Below are positions 10,801-19,956 of a stretch of DNA of 64,000 nt, in pieces. The notes under the pieces are model-generated. The model ran no database searches. It saw only the letters and a program-made list of their open reading frames with translations, and was not told the DNA's origin. The translations under genes were made by a program, and so were the position numbers. The DNA is from Liolophura sinensis (Eukaryota; Mollusca; Polyplacophora; Chitonida; Chitonidae): contig NC_088296.1 in the NCBI RefSeq assembly GCF_032854445.1, forward strand, positions 15,737,485 to 15,801,484, written 5' to 3'. Each line of letters opens with the position of its first letter. Within the stretch, counting starts at the first letter, position 1.

Positions 10801-12596
10801 AGCGCTAAAAGAATCCAAAAGTTTCCTGGGATGAAAAAAGAAAAAAAGAAGAAAGAAATTAAAGAAAATAACCCCTAATTTCCCATAAAGCCAAGAATTT
10901 AACTTCAAACAGGACATGAACTCAAAGAGATCATGAATCCAAACAAGGAAGCATCGTGTTCATTTTTATTATATTTAACAGTAATAAGGGCAAAGCTAAA
11001 ACTCCTCAAAACTAAAGTAAGTCAATCATTTTAAAACAGTTATAAGCCAGATAACAGAAAATAATAATGAATATACAGTCAAATGTTTGACTGATAATTT
11101 GATAAATCTGACTCTTAGTTACCAATCACTCCATCGATTTAACACATGTAACATTAACCCTTTCCAAGATTCCTCGTAATATACTAAATATAACCTTAAA
11201 CAAGAAATTCACAGACTAACTGGGCAAAGTTAATCTTAACTGTTTCCCGGATCTACTGAACAATTCCAATAATAACACGTAGTTTCACACATACACTCTA
11301 TTCTTCATTTTGGATACCAATTTTAATTGTCAACTTGTTCCAACAAGACCCAACTTAATTGTTTCATTGACTAAGCAAACAAGACCCAACTTAATTGTTT
11401 CATTGACCAAGCAAACAAGACCCAACTTAACTGTTTCGTGAACCAAATGAATAAAACTAAACTTAATTGTTTCATAGAATACGTGAACAGAAGACCAAAC
11501 TTAATTGTTCCATGGATTAAGTGGACAGAAGTCCAAACTTAATTGTTTCATGGATTAAGTGAACAGAAGACCAATCTTAATTGTTCGATGGATTAAGTGA
11601 ACAGAATACCAAACTTTTATTGTTTCATGTATTAAGTGAACAGAAGACCAATCTTAATTGTTCGATGGATTAAGTGAACAGAAGACCGGACTTAATTGTT
11701 TCATAGATTAAGTGAACAGAATACCAAACTTAATTGTTTCATGGATTAAGTGAACAGAAGACCAAACTTAATTGTTCCATGGATTAAGTGAACAGAAGAC
11801 CAAACTTAATTCGTGGAACAAATGAACAAAGCCAAACATTTTATTATCAATTTTTTTATTCTCTTTTAACGTCTTGGAGGGTATTTTTTCTATAAACACG
11901 AAATCGAAAAATCATAATGCTTGAATATATGCGATAGTTCTGCGTCATATTGGTGGAGGGCAAGTGGTCTCCAGGAAACATCACAAGGGAACACCGTCAA
12001 CTATATCGCTATTAAGAACCCAAAACATAGTGAATTTAAAAAAAATTCCCGTCATGACTTAGAGTCCAGCTATAAGTCCAGCTGGTTTGTTCTCCGGTCG
12101 TACATGTGAAGGACTGTGAACAGCCTGCGGATTGTCGTGAGTTTCCCCGGGGCTATGCCCTCTTTTCTCCAACCATAAAGCTGATCGCCGTCGTAAAAGT
12201 GAAATATTCTCGTAAAATACTAATAAAATAATTACATGGCTAGAAAATTTCCCCTATGAGAATGAAACTGGTCTTATGTTGGTGTGATTTAACGATTAAT
12301 CATTCACTAATCAAATAAAGCGCATTAACAACTCTTCTGTACAGCTTATATAGAAATCTAAATTCCCGCATATTTCCTAAACGTACATATAATATTTTAA
12401 ACATACATGTACTATTTCTAAGGGGAAAATATCTTCTACACTTACAAGGTAGCTTACACTGGATTTCCGAATCAGAGATGGTAAATACCAATAAAACTAC
12501 CTCATATTCCAAAACTCTAAGCACATGCAGACAAGGATCAAATAGTAGTGAAATCATAAAACCTCTATACTTACTGAAACCAGGAATAGGTGACAT
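7457..12596 (-). CDS. secreted helical protein, candidate class-I cytokine (CNTF/CLCF1-like), four coding exons
   Basis: The join of 12596-12575, 10825-10506, 8579-8493 and 7822-7457 encodes 264 residues with intron phases 1, 0 and 0. Residues 1-30 form a signal peptide: a short polar start, a hydrophobic core FWILLALSII, then a Ser/Ala-rich cleavage region. Sequons lie at N77, N119 and N130, and cysteines at 57, 76, 187 and 198. Amphipathic helices are expected at about 90-118 (A), 152-176 (B), 179-206 (C) and 229-259 (D), with a further helical stretch near 207-228. A long A-B loop contains RLPVDL. The helix D pattern LFRDLDNYLQKMEEF resembles by eye the closing helix of CNTF, CLCF1 and cardiotrophin-1, whose precursors are about 200-225 residues. 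The family role would be signalling through a gp130/Dome-type receptor. Signal peptide, splice sites and phases are seen; the family is inferred. It could be another four-helix secreted protein. Confidence 0.72.
7980..8179. other. assembly gap of 200 N
   Basis: A run of exactly 200 N lies in the last intron of the cytokine-like gene. The 16 bases AACTATTGTGTTGCTG occur on both sides, directly against the gap, so the flanks may overlap and the true gap may be shorter, absent, or an unresolved SINE insertion. A SINE tail begins just to the right. Confidence 0.98.
8195..8250 (+). mobile_element. SINE1 tail next to the gap
   Basis: AAGTGAAATATTCTTGGGTACGG followed by CGTAAAACCGCAATCAA is the 3' end of SINE1. 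The head is lost in the N gap, so an intronic SINE1 may be what broke the assembly. Confidence 0.75.
8493..8579 (-). CDS. coding exon 3 of the cytokine-like gene (A-B loop)
   Basis: This 87-base symmetric phase-0 exon lies between a T9 acceptor ending TAG and the donor GTG|GTAAGT. It encodes 29 residues (115-143), the end of helix A and the first part of the A-B loop. Two sequons, N119-L-T and N130-L-T, lie 11 residues apart, then RLPVDL. Because it is a multiple of three and in phase with both neighbours, it could be skipped without a frameshift, giving a form with a short A-B loop. Confidence 0.65.
8590..8700 (-). mobile_element. SINE4-like fragment
   Basis: Shares TTGATTGATTG, CCGGAGCAAAACC and AAGTTACTGACCAACTTTCT with the copy at 27905-28048. 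Sits directly upstream of exon 3 of the cytokine-like gene. Followed by an A-rich run at 8742-8770. Confidence 0.45.
8831..8863. repeat. AAATTTT simple repeat
   Basis: Five repeats of TAAATTT. Confidence 0.7.
9438..9660. mobile_element. MITE in intron 2 of the cytokine-like gene
   Basis: GGGGCTGATTTCACAAAGA at the left faces the complement of TTTGGAATCGGCCCC at the right, imperfect terminal inverted repeats about 220 bp apart. Confidence 0.5.
9753..9894 (-). mobile_element. SINE1 fragment (tRNA head and part of body)
   Basis: Holds the reverse of the SINE1 head up to GCCACGGAGGCCCC and the body up to CTGCTGGAAAACC; the tail is missing. Lies in intron 2 of the cytokine-like gene. Confidence 0.8.
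10506..10825 (-). CDS. coding exon 2 of the cytokine-like gene (signal peptide core, N-terminal region, helix A)
   Basis: This 320-base exon is open through 106 codons in one frame. It follows a strong acceptor: a pyrimidine tract of about 30 bases ending CATCCCAG. It ends at TTTAT|GTAAGT. It encodes residues 8-114: the signal-peptide core, a basic Arg/His-rich stretch at 45-58 with a dibasic RDRR that could be a processing site, Cys57 and Cys76, the sequon N77-V-T, and helix A with W98 and the pattern YLRQAVRELKSLY. GC content is higher than in the flanking introns. An alternative acceptor at 10722/10723 (TATAGTTCAG, phase 0) would give a shorter exon but would drop the signal peptide. Confidence 0.7.
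11335..11815. repeat. minisatellite, 36-39 bp unit, about 13 copies
   Basis: Tandem copies of ACCAAACTTAATTGTTTCAT followed by GGATTAAGTGAACAGAAG. The left copies form a second subtype (GACTAAGCAAACAAGACCC). It lies in intron 1 of the cytokine-like gene. Confidence 0.9.
12120..12216 (+). mobile_element. SINE1 fragment (3' part)
   Basis: GCCTGCGGATTGTCGTGAGT, the proline-like GC block and GTCGTAAAAGTGAAATATTCT are SINE1 body and tail. Confidence 0.7.
12575..12596 (-). CDS. coding exon 1 of the cytokine-like gene
   Basis: The exon holds ATG plus six codons and one base, then a perfect GTAAGT donor. The ATG has A at -3 and is the first in its frame after a TGA near 12702, so it is the natural start unless another coding exon lies upstream. 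The exon reads MSPIPGF, and the leftover A joins GA of the next exon to make Arg8. A coding exon this small, ending before the hydrophobic core of the signal peptide, is common in helical-cytokine genes. The 5' UTR runs to higher coordinates and may be spliced at TTTGTTCCAG, just upstream of the ATG. Confidence 0.6.
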
Positions 12597-12599
12597 GTT

Positions 12600-14264
12600 C
12601 TGTGTCTCTGGAACAAATCTCTCCGTCTTTGCCCTGTAGTCTGGTGAAAACTTTACTGAAAATCTGCCTAAAATACTTTTCCAAAGCGCAGTGCCCACGT
12701 TTCAAAGTGAAGCCATATCACCGGGTTTAATATTTCACGACATTTCATTGGTTTCTTTATTCGCCCAATCACCTTTATCTTTCACAGTTTCACCGGATCT
12801 GTATTCTGTTCTCTGTTTCATCTACCAGCCTCACTTCAGATTTTCCGACTCACTAATCAGCCGTGCTCATGAACTGGTCAAGCGTTGTGTATACGGATTA
12901 TTAAATATGACATCCGCAAGATATCCAACTTTTCTTAACAGTTGATTCTAACACGCATGTCTCGTGTTTTCAAAAACGCCGCTTTGATTTAGCTGAGCCG
13001 AGTGTGGGCAGCTTATTACTCTATCCTCCAGTGATGCGCAAGTGCAAGGACACAGCAAAGCTCTATTTAGGTATATTTTCTTCAGCATAACCCAGAGTTT
13101 GACCCAGTTTTCTGCTTTGTTCGTTTCCATTTTTGCACTTTATCGTCATAAAGTTATTCATCTTAATTACAATTGCATATAACATCATATTCAGCGTGTC
13201 ATTGTCCAAGTTTTTTTTTAAATGTACAAATTGCGTCCATAATGTAATAATGATAAATTTCTGACGTAAGTCGTTTTTTTAAACGCGAAATTTACTTCAT
13301 TTGCACACTCCTTAAAAAATACATGAAAAGTTTGGTTTTTATTTGTTAATAAACAGTTTTGTGGGTGTTCTAACTTATAAAGGTACAAAAAGCTTGTCAG
13401 GGTTCTTCTTGGCGCGTAAAAGTGGCTTTCAATTGGATATTTCTGACAGGGTCTCAACGGTCAGGCTGCAAAGTGAGCAGTCAAACCAACTTTGTTGGAG
13501 GGTGTGGGTGAGAATGTGATGTAAAATTTGCCTCAGAAAAGAAATTTGCCTCAAAATATCTTTTTTTTTTCACTTTTCGCATGGCTTTCTTCACTTTCAA
13601 TAAAATTATAATCTTTGTTCTAGAATTGCTCCCCATGTACCCTTAAGAAATCAGATGCGCTTCTCTTTGCAACAATTTCATTCTGCAAGTATTTCTATCA
13701 AAAGTGTCTTATCGCTGTAGGGCGAGTCCAGGCTGCCACTGAAATATCATGACGAAGACTCCAGACATGACACCGCACCCAGTCAGATTATTCGGACCAA
13801 CCAGTTCTGTTCCCTTGATTTAACCATTTGACATTTTCCAAAATGGTATACGTTGTAATATATTTTTAAATTATCGTACATGCACTAAAAGGGGACTCTG
13901 GAGGAAGCGTACCAACGGCTATTGCACGGTGAAACTCTACTTGCTGAAAAATACCCTACATGGTTCTGAGAAACCTTGCCTTCAACTGAAAATCTGAAGA
14001 AAGTAACCCAGAGTTCTTCGCTTACCTGTAATCACAAACTATGCTGAGCATTAAGACATTTTAGGGAGCAATTCGAGATGCTTTTCCTCGCTTTGGCCGA
14101 TTTTATAATGCTGAACTGCATGGTGGTGCTCTGACAGCATGTAATAGTTGGACTGGTATGACGTAATTTGGCCGAAAATATTCATAAAATCAGCTTCATT
14201 AACTATCAGTTTTTGTCATAGCACTGGTCAGACTTATGTGCCCCTCTTTTAATTTATTTCAACA
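12600..14264. other. upstream region of the cytokine-like gene
   Basis: Holds the 5' UTR and presumably the promoter. A strong minus-strand donor ATTACAG|GTAAGC at about 14028 could end a non-coding first exon. A SINE3-like stretch lies at 13720-13835 (GAAATATCATGACGAAGAC). No coding frame is convincing. Confidence 0.35.
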
Positions 14265-14450
14265 GCTCCTCTTCGGACCTACGTGGGAAGGTCTGCTAGC
14301 AAAACCTCCAGATGGGCATGAGTTTCCCCCTGGCTCTGGCAAGTTTCCCGGCTCTCACCATAATGCTGGCCGCCATCGTGTAAGTGCAATATTCTTGAGT
14401 AGGGCGTAAAACAGCAAAGAAACGAATAATTAAATAAATAAATAAAATCC
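14265..14450 (+). mobile_element. SINE1, 5'-truncated
   Basis: Starts in the body (CTCCTCTTCGGACCTACGTG) and ends with AATATTCTTGAGTAGGGCG and a TAAATAAATAAA tail. Confidence 0.85.
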
Positions 14451-15207
14451 TTTACCTAAGTGTGACAATACATACAGAGCTAATTAATTATGAACGAAAA
14501 TAAACCTGCACATCCTTCGAATGTATTTCTTACACAGTTGTGTTTTAAACGACGTAGACCTGTTCTGTAAGTAGGTTGTTCGTCTTCTACGCCTGACTTG
14601 CCTATAGACGCCATGTTCCTATTCTCTTTACCAGGGAAGAGCCCACAGGGGCCAACTGTACTACAGTCTAGTCTTGGAATGTAAATATGACGCTCGTAGA
14701 CATTAACCAACTGAGTAATTACCTAGCTGTTACAGAGATAGAACTAAACATGTTCCTTCTGTCTTGCCTTACCGTTTAAATCTCAGAACAGCCAGTGTCT
14801 TGATAATAGTGCTCATAAATTTGCATATTCGGTGAAGTCGACAATGAAACTGTATAGTTTTAATCAGTTTTTTCAAAGAAAAGAAGAATATGGTGTATAA
14901 TGAAATAAAAATTTAAGTCTCCTACATTTTTTGGACTTTGATTCAAAATACATGGGTTAATGAACTTGTGTATTGTTACATATAATTGCCGTAAACAAAA
15001 TAAGGCCTTATAGAGGTATATAGAAATTAACAGAGTATACCGTTACCAAGTTTCTATATGGATTTCCGGATTTATTTCTTGTTACTTCGGACATTTTGTT
15101 ACAAGAATAGTTTCCATCCACAACGTACAGATATGGCGACTGTGTAGGGAAAATGCGTGCCACGTTTGCATTCTGGCAAATACTGTATATGACTACATAC
15201 CCTCTAC

Positions 15208-15470
15208 AGGGGCCTCCATGGCTCTGTCGGTTAGCGCCCTAGCGCAGCGTAATAACCCAGGAGTCTCTCAACAATGCAGCCGCTGTGAGTTCAAGTCTAG
15301 CTCATGCTGGCCGTAAGTGGGAAGGTTTTCCAGCAACCTGCGGATGGTCGTGGGTTTCCACCGGGCTCTGCCCGGTTTCCTCCCACCATTATGCTGGAAG
15401 CCGTCGTATAAGTGAAATATTCTTGAGTACGGCGCAAAACACCAGTCAAATAAATAACTAAATAAATAAA
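15208..15470 (+). mobile_element. SINE1, full length
   Basis: Starts at the tRNA-like head GGCCTCCATGGCTCTGTCGG with A box, has the B box GTTCAAGTCT, the body and the tail AATATTCTTGAGTACGGCG plus AAATAA repeats. Confidence 0.92.
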
Positions 15471-15654
15471 CATACCTTGTACACAAAACACGGTCTTTAT
15501 ATATGCATAGTTTATTTCAATATTTAAGTTTCTGTTTTAAATAATTTGTTTCTTCGGATATATAAATGTAAATCTAACCAACCAGTTTTCGCAGTCAAGT
15601 TTGTATTGTTAAGCGATGTAGACTGTACCTGATGAAAACACTTCCTTGTCGAAC

Positions 15655-15775
15655 TGTTGTACGTGAATTGATATTTACTGACAAGTGCATAACTGTTGCG
15701 CGTGAATTAGTATTTACTGACAAGTGCATGGAACTATTGCATGTTAATTAGTAATCACTGACAGGTGCTTGACTT
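15655..15775. repeat. three tandem copies of about 45 bp
   Basis: TTGCGCGTGAATTAGTATTT followed by ACTGACAAGTGC recurs three times with small changes. Confidence 0.65.
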
Positions 15776-16212
15776 ATTATTTATTTATTTCATTGTTGCT
15801 TAATCCCAAACTCAAGAAAAATTTGCATTAATATACCAATAGTGTTATGGGTATAGATCAAGGGGGGGAGGGTGCCCAGGGGTAAACCACAGACCTCTGG
15901 CAAGTACTAAGGAACGTTTTCACGTTTGCTGTACAGATATTTAACCCTTTGATTGCATTATTAGTTTTTTTTTCAAAAATTCTTCTCCATGTATACAACA
16001 AGAAAGTTTCCCTTCTAAAAAACCTCCTGTCCAAGTTGCATTGTTCAATAAAGACATTCACGATGATCATTTGTGAGCAAATTATAGGCTACTGATTGAT
16101 TACAACAATTACAATGATCAACCAGGTATGGGCCAGAGTCACCTTTGAGTGTCTAACATTCGGTTGATAAGTTCAGGCAACTGAGTATTTCACAGCTGCC
16201 ATGAAGTCAGAA

Positions 16213-16235
16213 ATTAGAAAGGGTTACTTTCTAAT
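16213..16235. repeat. ATTAGAAAG hairpin, array unit 1
   Basis: Nine-base perfect stem with a GGTTA loop. The neighbouring GGCAAC stem has one mismatch here (GCTGCC). Confidence 0.6.
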
Positions 16236-16529
16236 CTAAGCACAGTAGCTCTGGATTCCCGCGTGTGCTTTTCAAGACAACACATGTTCGATTAAATGAC
16301 CCTTGATATTTGTATATTTTTTCCAACCAATGCTCACGTCAGTTTTCCTTCGAACGCATTTCAACTAAATAATGAATTTAATTTTCATTGGTGCAAGGGA
16401 TGTACCATATTTCATATGCATTTCACATTTTAAGCTGATGAGGTCAAGTTAATGCTTTGCGGAAATCCCCCAAACGTGAATTATGACATTAAGAGTTTGA
16501 TAAACCTGGATCTGAATATCTGGCCTGTT

Positions 16530-16550
16530 TGTGCAAGGGATTGTGGGATA
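16530..16550 (-). promoter_or_regulatory. Staf/ZNF143-like site, array unit 1
   Basis: On the minus strand, ATCCCACAATCCCTTGCA fits the published Staf consensus as I recall it (YWCCCRNMATSCMYYRCR) at nearly all positions. Confidence 0.4.
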
Positions 16551-17034
16551 CATTGATTCCACTCAAATTACATCAAAAGTGAATTTATTTCATTTGATAC
16601 GTCTTACATTAAATTCATTGTTTTTTTTCATTAAATGATCCTGGTTTAGTGCCGCTCTTGAAAATACTTCACCCTTTTTACCCAGACCCTGGTTACCTCC
16701 CCTGATCTGACATCATGCGGCCTAGTACTGACTACCTCCATTGCTCAACTTGCCGCTGTTTCAATAGGCTGAGAGCTTCTCTAGGCATTGGTGCTACAGT
16801 CAAAATTTAAGATTGCCAGGGAGGGCGCAATTGCCTGAGAATTCTCCTTGCAGAAGCATTGCAGCGCTAGAATACCACCTCTGCGAAAAGAGTGCGTCTC
16901 GTTTCCATTGTGAGGAAAACCTTTCTTGGTATGACTCAAGGCGGGAAACAAGGAATCCCGACAGTTCACACGATGCCGCCGAAATGTCTGGTCGGAAGAA
17001 TTCTAGACTGTCTAACATTTATTCTTGTGTGTTA

Positions 17035-17094
17035 GGCAACGGAGTATTTCACAGTTGCCACAAAGATAGAAATTAGAAAGGGTTACTTTCTAAT
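17035..17094 (-). ncRNA. double hairpin block, array unit 2, possible structured RNA
   Basis: Two perfect stems lie side by side: ATTAGAAAG/CTTTCTAAT with a 5-base loop and GGCAAC/GTTGCC with a 13-base loop. An octamer (17167-17174) lies about 75 bases upstream on the minus strand. No transcript evidence; it could equally be a cruciform or a protein-binding palindrome. Confidence 0.25.
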
Positions 17095-17428
17095 CTAAGC
17101 ACAGAAGTCCTGTTTTCCCGCGTGGGTTATTTCACACTCTCCCTGTTCGATAAAATGACCCTGAATATTTGCATATTTTTGTTCTGCCAAGGCTCAAGTA
17201 ACTGTTACTTCAAACACCATTTCAACTCATTACTGGTTTTAATTTTATTTAGGAGAGAGGTTTTTCTATAGTTTCGACCACACTCCACATTTTAAGTTCA
17301 TATGTTGCCAAGTTTATGCTCTGGAGAAATAAGCAGAAATGACGAATCTCTGAGAACGTGAAAATTCTCTAAACGTGAATTGTCGCAGTAGAGTTAGAAG
17401 AACCTGGATCTGAACATGTGACCTGTTT

Positions 17429-17448
17429 GCGCAAGGGATTGTGGGATA
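17429..17448 (-). promoter_or_regulatory. Staf/ZNF143-like site, array unit 2
   Basis: ATCCCACAATCCCTTGCG on the minus strand, within a block of about 45 conserved bases. Confidence 0.45.
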
Positions 17449-17724
17449 TATTGAATCGCCCCCTCTATATGCATCAACATACTGTGAATTAATTCCATTT
17501 GATACGACAAATACATTCAATTAGTCTTGGCTCAGCGCCGCACTTCAAAATACTTCACTCATACAACACCAATCATGATGGGATGTGAAGTGAAGCTATA
17601 AAACCAAGAGAAACCATTGTCATTTGTTAGATATTTGGCTGACTTACAACCGCAGTCAATCCGTGTTCTATATGTATGTATCTTGGGTTTTCACATTATT
17701 CCGACCAATTTTTCACATGACGAT

Positions 17725-17925
17725 GAGGAGCCATTAGGTGTGCTCCAGCCACCGAAATATCATGGCGAATAACGTCACCCACCCAGTCACAATACATTCT
17801 GACAGCGGATAAACTATATAGATCTGTTTCCTTGGTCAAGCCTCTAACAGCGCTGAGTGCAGAGAGGCAGTAACAAGTACCTTTTTTCATGTCTACGGTA
17901 TGACCTGAACCGACAATGCACCGCT
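17725..17925 (-). mobile_element. SINE3-like fragment
   Basis: CCACCGAAATATCATGGCGA, CACCCACCCAGTCACAATAC and the GCGCTGAGTGC stretch match the reverse of the copy at 23464-23790. Confidence 0.5.
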
Positions 17926-18020
17926 GGAGAAACGAATCTCTTTCGTATGCAGACACGATACAGTTAAAACTGGGTGGTTGGAAGGCTTCAGGACTGTGTA
18001 ACGTTTATTCTTGTATATTA

Positions 18021-18080
18021 GGCAACGGAGTATTTCACAGTTGCCACAAAGATAGAAATTAGAAAGGATTACTTTCTAAT
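18021..18080 (-). ncRNA. double hairpin block, array unit 3
   Basis: Same two stems as unit 2, with one loop change (GATTA for GGTTA). Confidence 0.22.
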
Positions 18081-18413
18081 CTAAGCACAGAAGCTCTCTA
18101 TTTCCGCTTGAGTTCTTTAAAAAAATCCGTGTTCGATTAAATGACCCTGGATTTTTGCATATTTTTGTTCTGCCGAGGGTCAAGTAACTTCACTTACAAA
18201 CACAATTTGACAAAATACTGATTTTAATTTTATTTGGGAGAGATGCTTTTCTATAGTTTCAACCACATTCCACACTTTAAGTTTATATGTTGCCAAGTTT
18301 ATGCTCTGAAGAAATAAGGGGAAATGACGAGTCTCTGAGAACGCGAAAATTCTCCAAACGAGAATTACAGCAGCAGAGTCAGAAGAACCTGGATCTGAAC
18401 ACGTGACCTGTTT

Positions 18414-18433
18414 ACGCAAGGGATTGTGGGATA
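18414..18433 (-). promoter_or_regulatory. Staf/ZNF143-like site, array unit 3
   Basis: ATCCCACAATCCCTTGCG on the minus strand; the core is unchanged although the rest of the unit has drifted. Confidence 0.45.
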
Positions 18434-18942
18434 TACTGAATCGACCGTATATATAGTCCAGTACCCAGACCATTGTTACCTCCCCTGATCTGACAACATA
18501 CGGTCTAGTACTGACTACATCCATTGCTCAACTTGCCGTTGTTTCGATTGGCTAGGATCTTCTCCAGGCAGTGGCGCTACAGCCAAAATTTAAGACTGTC
18601 AGGGAGAGGGCAATCGCGTGAGATTTCTACTATCAGAGGCATTGCTGCGCTAGAATATCGCCTCTGTAAGGAGAATGTGTCTCGTTGTCACAGTGAAGAA
18701 AACTCTTCTTGGTTTGACATAAATGACGGATATGTAGGCCTACGTGAACATGACGGACAACACAACCATGACAACCTCACGAAATAAAACTGAGAAGCTT
18801 TTCCTTCTTCAGGTAGGGAATAATTTCGAAAATTTTCCGTGTCCCGGCCGTTGGCCAATGTGCGCAGCGCAATGTTATCCAAACTCATCTTTAAACAATC
18901 CGTCCGTGTGGGTTGAAAGAAATCAAATTCTGAGTTTCTTAC

Positions 18943-19082
18943 TTTGTTAATGCACAACAGATTTATTTTAGTGTTTAGGACAGATGCTGGGTCACGGGTG
19001 GATGAATCTGATAACGATGATACGGCGTACGGCGCCATGTCAGTGAGCGATTCCCCAAAGCCTTCATCCATATATAACTGAC
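18943..19082 (-). CDS. candidate internal coding exon within the tandem array, function unknown
   Basis: An open stretch of 140 bases lies between a strong acceptor (CTCCTTTTCCCAAACAG) and the donor AACAAA|GTAAGA. The frame gives 46 residues starting QLYMDEGFGESL and ending INLLCINK. The same frame stays open on both sides for 139 codons (18688-19107), unusual for this region. I recognise no domain. It sits between units of the 16-25.6 kb array; in phase with it, I saw no partner exon. Confidence 0.35.
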
Positions 19083-19329
19083 CTGTTTGGGAAAAGGAGA
19101 CTATCATGATTTAAAGAGAGATTTGCCAACAGTCAATCAGAAAGCCATTTCCGAAGTAATGGCGGTGGCGTGTACTTGACGCTACATGTCAATCGGGTCA
19201 AGCCTCTGGACTACCCCTATACATATCAACAGACTGTGAATTTGTTTCATTTGGTGTCTTACATTAAATTCATCTTTTCATTAAGTGATCCTGGTTAAGC
19301 ACCGTTCTTTAAAATACTTCACCTATACG

Positions 19330-19440
19330 ACGGGTGCGAGCAAACCATATAGACATGTTTCCTTGTACTATCTTTTAACAACGCTGAGTGCCAAGCGAGG
19401 CAGCAACAAATACCATTTTTAAAGCTTTGGTTTGACCCGA
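19330..19440 (-). mobile_element. SINE3-like fragment
   Basis: Holds AACGCTGAGTGCCAAGCGAG and GCAGCAACAAATACCATTTT, the head side of the SINE3 family. Confidence 0.45.
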
Positions 19441-19539
19441 ACAGGGAAACAAGGAATCCCGACAGTAAGTTGACGCGATGCCGCCGAAATGTCTGGTCGG
19501 AAGAATTCTAGACTGTCTAACATTTATTCTTGTGTGTTA

Positions 19540-19599
19540 GGCAACGGAGTATTTCACAGTTGCCACAAAGATAGAAATTAGAAAGGGTTACTTTCTAAT
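19540..19599 (-). ncRNA. double hairpin block, array unit 4
   Basis: Identical to unit 2 in both stems and loops, with an octamer at 19672-19679. Confidence 0.25.
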
Positions 19600-19936
19600 C
19601 TAAGCACAGAAATCTTGTGTTTCCGCGTGGTTTATTTCTGACTCTCCCTGTTCGATAAAATGACCCTGAATATTTGCATATTTTTGTTCTGCCAAGGCTC
19701 AAGTAACTGTTACTTCGAACACCATTTCAACTATAAATATTGGTTTTAATTTTATTTGGGAGAGAGGGTTTTCTCGAGTTTCAAACCACACTCCACATTT
19801 TAAGTTTATATGTTGCCAAGTTTATGCTCTGAAGAAATAAGCCGAAATGACGAATCTCTGAGAACGTGAAAATTCTCTAAACGTGAATTGTCGCAGTAGA
19901 GTTAGAAGAACCTGGATCTGAACATGTGACCTGTTT

Positions 19937-19956
19937 GCGCAAGGGATTGTGGGATA
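19937..19956 (-). promoter_or_regulatory. Staf/ZNF143-like site, array unit 4
   Basis: ATCCCACAATCCCTTGCG on the minus strand, same context as unit 2. Confidence 0.45.

Noticed and set aside
10693-10917. 74-codon minus-strand frame over the acceptor of cytokine exon 2
   Set aside because: It reads through the pyrimidine tract of the acceptor in another frame; the spliced frame gives a signal peptide instead.
15208-15310. tRNA-like sequences at SINE heads as real tRNA genes
   Set aside because: A and B boxes are present, but the cloverleaf is degenerate and each is followed by the SINE body.
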